From the NCBI RefSeq assembly GCF_910596095.1, contig NC_056552.1, forward strand, positions 7,297,111-7,361,110: a stretch of DNA of 64,000 nt. Reading direction: 5' to 3'. Positions 56,898 to 64,000 of this stretch are shown in pieces. Both the position numbers and the translations under genes were made by a program. This DNA is from Thunnus maccoyii. Taxonomy: Eukaryota; Chordata; Actinopteri; Scombriformes; Scombridae. How positions within the stretch are numbered: position 1 is the stretch's first letter; each line of letters begins with the position of its first letter. The notes beneath the pieces were generated by a model. It was given only the letters and a program-made list of their open reading frames with translations, had not been told where the DNA came from and did not search any database.

Positions 56898-59854
56898 CTC
56901 ACGTGGTCATATGTACATCAAAAGTCACCCTTTTTAAAGCAATTTCAATGTAACTGATGGACATAATTTTGTGCGTAAATGAATTCTTGAGTTCAGCTGA
57001 AGCTAATGTCTGAGTTAGACAAGCGGATAACTTCCAAAATTAGTCTTTTTTAGTATAAAACTGAAGAAACAAAAAGACGGAATTTCATACTAAAAACACT
57101 GAAAGTTTGGAAGATTCCCACCTGATTTTTCTACCTCAGACTGCTGAAATCTCATATTAAGTTCAGCTGAACCTCAGAGTGTATTTTTGCACAGAGAATA
57201 TAACTCTTTCCATGTACATTTGGGCGTGTAAGTATTGTTTAAGATGAACTATAAATGAAATGTGAATTTATTCTTTTATGGTTTTACAAGCAGCCTGTGT
57301 GTCATGCAGGAACAGTACTTTATGTTCTTAATGCGCCTCACATAAGATGTGATACTGGATACAGTAAGGCAGGTCTAGGCGCAGTTTGTGCCTCTCATGT
57401 ATTACTGTTACATTCGAGTCACAGAGCTAAGCGCTAGATTTACTGAAAAATAAATACCCGACAATCTTTGATAAACCCAGAAAGTCTTTTAACAACAATT
57501 AAGGCTGTTCTGATGGTATTTCCAGGATCTTCTAACAATCTGGATGAACATCTGAACGTAATCTGAACATAATAATATATCAATATAACCGTTAATAACA
57601 TTTTAACTTTTGGTTCACATTGTACGAATTGAGTAAGGAGATATGTCATTTCTGGCTACAATCTTTGTTTGGATTAGGAACAAGAGACACAACCAACGGG
57701 TTAAAACTTATTTTTTGGTGTAACAGATTGAATATTTTTTCATCCAGACAGTTAGAGGAGTCTTTGAGGATTCTGGAAACACCTTCACAACAGCACTAAG
57801 TGTTGTTAAACTTTGTTAATTTTTCAAAAAATCAATGTTGTTTTTTTTTCTTCAGAAAACTGGTTGCTTAGCTCTGTGACATGAATGTAACTGTAACACA
57901 TGTGAGGCACAAACTGGGGCTTCAACACACCAAAGAGTATGTTTCACAAGGATGTTCAAGAGTAATATGATTATTAAATATGAGATTGTAAAGCAGTGCT
58001 CCACTCAGACTCACTTGCCAAGCAAGACAAGAGAAAGCAGAAGGTCTGCATTTGTCTTGACTTTCTTGACTCACGAACACCTTGAAATAGTGATCTAGAA
58101 AATAACATATAGATAATCTGCAGCGAGCCTCAGCTGGTATTTGTTAGGAGTCATACACACAGGAATCTTTTGTGTCTTTACTATGTGTAAAATGTTTTTT
58201 TCATAAAGTTGTGCTTGATTACAGTAATCCTGTTGTTCAGTACATCCTACCTTGAATGCAGGGGTGTTTTGCTGCAGTCATTAGTTCAGAAGAAAAGCTT
58301 CCCAGAAGGAAAATCACAGCTAAAGCCCTGCGCATTTTAGAGAAACTGTTTCCAGTTTGTTTCCATGCTGTCTGTTGATATTTACTTGCATCTGCAAACT
58401 AAATGTCATGTGGCATCTTTGCAGAAAAGTGGGGTTTCCATTTCGCTTGGTAACTTGGGACTTAAATATTCCCCCCTCCTACACAAACAACACAAACACC
58501 TACAAAGTAAGAGAAAGAAATCCATCATAAACAACCAATTTCAGCTGGTTTTTTAATTTTTTTCACTACCTTGGCATGCAGACGTAGCCTGAAGTGTAAA
58601 GATAAGAATGTGATAAGCTGCACATTGGGGCATTTCTGGAGTCATCCTGGATTCTGGGCCATGAGGAGTGTGATGTAAGAGGAGGGGGGGGGGGGGGGGT
58701 GGAGCCACATTGATTCAATAGCTCGACTGTGTGCTTTGTGGCGTGATTTGGGCCCCAATTTGGTGCTCCATTGTTTGATTGGATGAGTGCTAATGTGGTT
58801 AAGTAATCAAGCAGATTGCTGGTTCATGCATAGCTGAGGGCAGAGAGTTTGTCTATTCTGTGCTTAAGGATTTTCACCCCAAATCATGCTGGAAAACACT
58901 GTCCACAGTCTACATGCAGTTGTTACAGATATTCATTTGCATATTTTAAGCAAAGCAAATGAAATACAAACAGTTTTTCCGTCTGTGAATGATGTCTTTC
59001 ACCAGAATTTAAAAAATTAGACGTAACAGTATAATCATTTCAAGGCTTTTCTTAGGCTCATTTGAATTGCAAACAATTTTCTGTCCAGGCAGAATGGAAA
59101 AATGTTTTGGATGTTCCAGGAAGCATTGATTCATCACAGCCATGATACACACTGGAGCTTAGGGAGCAATCGACAAGCTGTACTGTAGATGCAGCAATAT
59201 AAACACAAGCCTCACCCACTTGCCTCAAACCTAAAAAAAGGTCTAACCCTAAAACCTCTACTAGAATCTGCAGGCGGGCTGATGTTGCCGCTTGTTGAAT
59301 GAGGTGATGACTGAACAATTGGCCCTTAAACCAGACTTCCTGTTTTAATCATTCACAATCTGCTGTATGAACAACACAATGTCTCATCAACTGTAGCCTG
59401 TTAAAAGCATATCATGGCATTTCATTGTGGGAAGGTATTGTTTCCACCCCCCACCCCCCCACCCCCTATTACTGGCTGAGTGACCTACTAGTACAGGATT
59501 GAATACTGTACACTTTAGAGAAGCTGCTGCACATGTACATGAAAACATATGAAACACGTTTTTAGTATGTTTCTTGTTCCGCAACATGTTCTGTTTCTTC
59601 ATATCTTTAAACTGAAACGCATGTGCCCTTTAACTAAATGTTGTTTCCATGCCGATGTTTCCTTTTTTTTTATCGTATTATTACACAGGCAGGAAGTAGG
59701 TTGAACTGACCTGCAATGTTTTCCCTCTATCTAACCCTCTTCTCTGTCTTGTTTTCATTGTCTCTTTCTGTTTTTGGCTCTTAGCACTCGCAGACAGTTA
59801 CCCTCTACCCCCCTATCCTGCGCACAGGAATTCATGCATACGCACACACAAATG

Positions 59855-59925
59855 CAAACACCCACACACACACACACACATACACACGGGCGCGCACACG
59901 CACACATACACACACACACACACAT
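59855..59925. repeat. Compound (CA)n/(CACG)n microsatellite
   Basis: About 70 bases of CA units interrupted by GGGCGCGC and ACGCACACAT. It accounts for the H-T-rich ORF at this place. Confidence 0.9.
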
Positions 59926-60173
59926 CTCACCCAGTCCTCACACAGTCCCTTCCTGCTGCTATTGTAACAGAGCTTACAGTTCTCCTTTCTGTCTAGCTGC
60001 AACTGTCACAGCTGCTAGAGGAGGATGTGTGCGTGAGGGTGTGTTCACAAATGTGCGTTCGCCTCGCTCTCCCATCACAAGTTGATTGAATGCGGTCGCA
60101 CGCTTTAGTCGCATAGTTCGGTGTTCTTTTGTTGGTTTGGATATATGGATCTACTAAATAGAACAGTATAAAC

Positions 60174-60248
60174 ATGGTGGACATGTACTCCAGGGTTTGG
60201 TCAAGTCACCAGGCCAAGCCGGGCTTGTCTCTGCCGGTGGTTCCTCAG
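60174..60248 (+). CDS. Probable short coding exon with alternative start codon
   Basis: ATG at 60174 in an ideal fish context (AAACATGG) opens 25 codons, MVDMYSRVWSSHQAKPGLSL then PVVPQ. The exon ends at a perfect donor CCTCAG|GTAGGT in phase 0. An acceptor TAAATAG or AACAG lies 8-13 bases upstream, weaker in pyrimidines. I do not recognise the peptide. It may be the N-terminus of a shorter isoform of the Rho-GAP gene, spliced from the leader exon at 55180-55226, or the first coding exon of the next gene. The continuation lies beyond the window or in unrecognised exons. Confidence 0.45.
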
Positions 60249-60929
60249 GTAGGTGATCACACTGACACCAAAGCAGCTTTTACTGCTACATTTCAAATAT
60301 TCAGTATCTGTGGTCAGCGTATGTTGTCATGTTTTGATAATGTTCTTGCTTCCTGCTTTGCGCAAAACAAATGTCAGCGCTGCACTTGTTTTCTTTCCTG
60401 TGCCGCGTGAAGTGAAGTGGTATAACTGGTGAACTGACAGAGCTGACAGTTATTGCTCAAAAGCTCATCCTTTCTGGATGTCAGTTTTTGACGTTTTACA
60501 TTTTTTTAGTTTGGATGTTAAAGAATCATTTTTGTGTGTGTTTCTACATGTTGAGACTGTGTTCATGGCTTTAGAGCTGAATTTGACAGTTTTGTTTGTT
60601 GACATCCACATCTGCCGTCTGAGTGTTTCAGTTAGTAATCGTTAACGCAAACTCTTTCTGTCACCAGACTGGTGAACTAGTGTTACGATGTGATACACAC
60701 CATTGAGCTGCTTCAAAATACAAGAGTGACTGAATATTTTCAAATGGTGCTTTTCATTCTGAAAAAAAAACAAAACAAAATGTTCCTTTTCTTCCAGTTT
60801 TGTTGTCTTTGTTTTGTGTTTTACTTGCAAGACAACAGATGTGTTTTCTGTCATTTGGGCTTTTTGTCTTTGTGGGAGAAAGTTAATAGTGTTGTCCTGT
60901 ACACTGCAAAGATACTAGAGCATAGGACC

Positions 60930-61695
60930 AGTGTCAGAAGAAGTATTCTGATCCTTAACCTAAATACAAGTACCAACACATAAGTGTAAATATACTCCAT
61001 CGTAAGTAAAAGTACAGAGGTATACTAGCAAAATGCACCGAGAGAATAAAATAAAAGTACATGTTCTGCAGACAAGTGGCCCCTGTGACTCATTATACAT
61101 GACATAATTAGATTTTTAATACTGATGCATCAACGTGTAAGCAACATTTTACTGTTATGTGTATAAAATTAGGGGTCTTAGTTGTTGGGCCCTCTTAAGA
61201 GTCACAACATAAACCTGAGGGGTCATGAGATCATTCATGCTGTAGGAAAGAATAAAAAACAAAGGAATGGTAGAAAAAGTCAGATTAATTATTTGAACTC
61301 TTCTCCGAGCTTTGCTTTTTTGTGAAGTAATAAATAATTTGACCTCGTTTAGCCTTGAACAATTATTTAAAGGAAGCCATGTGAGAAGTTTAGAGAGGAA
61401 ATGTCTCAACAACAACTCCTAGACATCTTTTTTTAAGAGGTCATGAGAGCCAAAACTTTTGGCAAGTAGTTGAATCTTATAAGGTTATCATGTTTTTGTT
61501 CATTGTAAAATCTTAATTAGAGAAGTAACTACCTGCCAAATGAATGTAGTGGAGTAAAAAGTACAATAATTCTCTCTTAAAAGTAGTGCCGTAGTAGTAT
61601 AAAGTAGCACAAGATGGGAGAAAAAAAAGTAGTTCAAGTACCTGTAATTGTTCTTAAGTGCAGTACTTGAGTAAACGTACTTTCCACCACTGCAT
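60930..61695 (-). repeat. 'agtactt' repeat carrying a nested insertion
   Basis: Outer element: CAGTGTCAGAAGAAGTATTC and AAATACAAGTACCAAC at the left, and GTGCAGTACTTGAGTAAACG and TACTTTCCACCACTGCA at the right. Between about 61170 and 61450 is unrelated sequence with AGGGGTCATGAGATCATTC, resembling another fish repeat also seen near 31210-31275. Confidence 0.6.
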
Positions 61696-62246
61696 TGGAG
61701 TGACATATTTGCATGCTAGTACTCAGTGGTATTCCCTTCAAAGTGATGACTATCTATCACACCGTTACATCATAGAGTGTGTTGATATGTATCTGTTTGT
61801 ACGTTGGTAACCCCTAAGCTATACACATTGTAATGCAGTTTTCCTTTCATTGCATGGGGGTTGGGTTTCAGTGGCTTTGTTCCAGAGGATGGGGGCATTC
61901 CAACGTAGCTATTTCAGAGATCAATGATGAAGCTCTTTCATTTCCTCTGTCTGCCTCTGTAGTCGTGTAGTTCAGTCGTGGTGTGTTGTTTGGAATCAAT
62001 CTGCTTTTGGGTCAGTTGTCTGGTTGTCCGCATTGATCACCTCTCGGTTATATCGAGATCGATAATGAAGCAAAGTCAGCAAAGTGATAACACTGAATGG
62101 ACAAAAAAAAAAAAACCCCATATAGTTGATGAGTAAGTCGATCATTTAAAATGATCTGCTTAGCTTGTTATATTATATGTTTCGTTCACGTTAATCATGT
62201 GTCTCCTGCATGTTTAGCAGCATGATGAACAGATGCAGCACAGACA

Positions 62247-62270
62247 TACACACACACACACACACACACA
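62247..62270. repeat. (CA)n microsatellite
   Basis: About 12 CA units in the right-hand intronic/intergenic tract. Confidence 0.9.
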
Positions 62271-63267
62271 GGTCTCAGGTCCTGGTAAATATAGACATGA
62301 GGCTAGGTAAGAGACAAGCAGTAGTTAGAGTGTAGCGTGAAAGAGACAGCAGCCTCTCTTTGTATTTGTGCTATCATGACGGCGTGTGAAAGGCCCTGCA
62401 GGGCAATAAATCCCGGGAGTCTCACGGTGAGGGATAATCGTCTCAGTGGAGTGCAGGTGAGGGGGAGAAAAACTTCAAGGAAGATGACATTGTTTTTATT
62501 TTGGTGTGTGTAGGGACGGGAGAGTGTGATTGTAACACTAAGTCATGGCATCACAGTTTCATGAGTATGGAGGACAGAGGCAGCCTTTCATCACCCTCAG
62601 TTTCACTCTCATCGGCGTTCTTTAAACAAATAAGTTGTGATGACTGGGGTCTATTTGCATGTTATGTTCCTGCCATGCAGCAATGACGTGGAACTCTTTT
62701 CATGAAAGCAACGTGATATGAAGGCTTCAACAGCTTCCCTCTGATAGACGGAAACTGAAAATGCAGTTTGTAGTTTTCGGTGCAACAAAACCAAAAAATA
62801 ATGCATGAAGGCACTGATGGAAGTTTAACCTAGTTTTGGTGTCCTCTGCAGTCTTTGGTGTGGTATTTTGTTGTCTTTCTATCTGGCACTCATCATGGCT
62901 ATCTTTACACACCGTAGATCAACACGATATATTCACACGTACATTTTGTACATTGTTTTTTACATGAGAGCTTTAAACCAGCGTTGCTATTTTGTGTTCA
63001 AGAAAATGAGACTAGAATAAGGTTTGATTCAGGTTGATCATTATAGTGGGAGGGAAACTTAGGTGGCGTGCGAGTGTGTGTGTTTTTTTTTTAGCTCCTT
63101 TTTTTTAAGCTGCTTCCTGTGCTCTGTAAGATGCGGAAGGCAGACTTAAGAGCTATAGTAAGAGCAGTGGACTGTAGACTGGCACCTCTAAAATACTTTT
63201 TACAAGTAACTCAAAGTGACTAGACTAACATGCAAACTTGTATTATGTTACAAATTTGTCTTTACCA

Positions 63268-64000
63268 GTGGTGGAGGAAGTACTGAGATCTTTTACTTAA
63301 GTAAAAATAGCAATACTACAATGAAAAAATACGTCATTACAAGTAAAGGTGTTATATTTATCATATATATTGTTGGAATATTAATTCATATTGATTAATT
63401 GACATGGAAGCAGCATTTTAAAGGGGACATAACATGCTTTTTGTGATTTTCATCGTCAATTTTATACTGTTATGATGTCAGATGTCTATGTTAAACATGG
63501 TCCAAGTTCCAAAACATGAGGTGAACGTATGAAAGTCAAAAGCCCAGGGCTTCAGCCTGCTCTGAACACTTCGTCTTCAAAGTTACTTCTACTTGCCCAT
63601 CCAACTAAGGTTGTTCCATGGGCTGTTCGTTTTGTCCACTCGCATATTTCAAATCGTTTTTTTGGCTCGAATGTGTGTGAGAAGTTGACATTTTAAGTAA
63701 AGAACGAGAAAAAGAAGTGAAATCCTACTCATCAGAAGGGGGGCCTTAAAGAGACAGGAGCTAAAACAGCCTGTTTTAGACAGAGGCTACACTGGGGGGC
63801 CGCATAAAGGACCAGTATAAGATAAATAAGGTTAAGATAAATAATTTTTTGAAATGTAAATCATGCACAGATATTCCTATAGAGCCCCAGAATATAAATA
63901 TAGAAAAAGTGAAATGTTCATGATATGTCCCCTTTAATGTATTTAAGGTAGAGCTCATTTTAACAAGTTATGCTGTTTGCCATAATGCATATTTTATAAA
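63268..64000 (-). repeat. 'agtactt' repeat interrupted by a TTAA MITE, running off the window
   Basis: Left part: AGTGGTGGAGGAAGTACTGA, ATTACAAGTAAAGGTG and GGAAGCAGCATTTTAA (to 63421). The right part resumes at 63938 with TGTATTTAAGGTAGAGCTCA. Compared with the copy at 53120-53160, the 63422-63933 segment is extra. Confidence 0.7.
63422..63933. mobile_element. TTAA-flanked MITE (piggyBac-like), nested insertion
   Basis: The left end AGGGGACATAACATGC and right end GTTCATGATATGTCCCCT are inverted repeats. Both borders are TTAA (63418-63421 and 63934-63937). The 512-base interior has no transposase. It sits inside an older 'agtactt' repeat, so it inserted later. Confidence 0.8.

Larger units (their letters stand above)
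51788..60173. other. Intron(s)/intergenic tract right of the SH3 exon
   Basis: No convincing coding exon was found. The next WW/PH exons of an ARHGAP27-type protein are not visible here. The tract contains a Tc1 relic, two 'agtactt' repeats, a 'gattaatcgatta' repeat (56545), a TATA promoter with short exon (55150-55226), a poly-G run (about 58683-58699) and otherwise unremarkable sequence. The ORF at 54629-55042 shows no family resemblance. Confidence 0.5.
60249..63267. other. Right-hand intronic/intergenic tract
   Basis: Apart from the repeat at 60930-61695 and the microsatellite at 62247 I see no gene. One further weak exon candidate is ATG at 62376 to donor CACG|GTGAGG at 62427 (17 codons), with no recognisable product. 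Confidence 0.4.

Overview
The window reads as vertebrate, specifically teleost (ray-finned fish) nuclear DNA. Its coding exons are short, have GT-AG boundaries and are separated by long A+T-rich introns. Starts sit in an AAACATGG-type context. Microsatellites are abundant, and the interspersed repeats (TTAA-flanked MITEs, Tc1/mariner relics, L2/CR1-like LINE pieces, the 'gattaatcgatta' and 'agtactt' repeats) are typical of spiny-rayed fishes. There are no operons, CRISPR arrays, rRNA genes or other bacterial features.

Layout. (1) 1-22777, minus strand: the 5' half of a class-4 semaphorin, best matched to sema4g. A signal-peptide exon lies at 22502-22646. After a 14.6-kb intron come seven sema-domain exons between 7870 and 1210. 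The gene runs off the left edge. Possible 5' leader exons on the same strand lie near 28505-28900. (2) 32290-41815, plus strand: a complete mfsd13a (TMEM180) gene with one non-coding and eight coding exons, giving 510 codons plus stop, and a polyadenylation signal at 41792. (3) 44205-47982, plus strand: three U5 spliceosomal snRNA genes. Each has a PSE about 50-63 bases upstream. The first also has a perfect ZNF143/Staf-type distal element. Copies 2 and 3 lie in a duplicated block of about 0.8 kb, and part of the unit recurs downstream of copy 3 without a U5 gene. (4) 50960 to the right edge, plus strand: the start of an ARHGAP27-type Rho GTPase-activating protein gene (SH3 exon at 51026-51787). 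Further right are a TATA-containing promoter with a short first exon (55150-55226) and an ATG-containing exon (60174-60248). These probably belong to a shorter transcript of the same gene or to the next gene.

The genes are independent units and no shared pathway is evident. Sema4G is an axon-guidance ligand-type membrane protein, MFSD13A an orphan MFS-fold membrane protein, U5 a core spliceosomal RNA, and ARHGAP27 a Rho/Rac/Cdc42 GAP linked to endocytosis. In human, SEMA4G and MFSD13A both map to 10q24, which supports the sema4g call. Everything else is intron or intergenic sequence dominated by repeats. All homology calls rest on recall of the families and were not searched.
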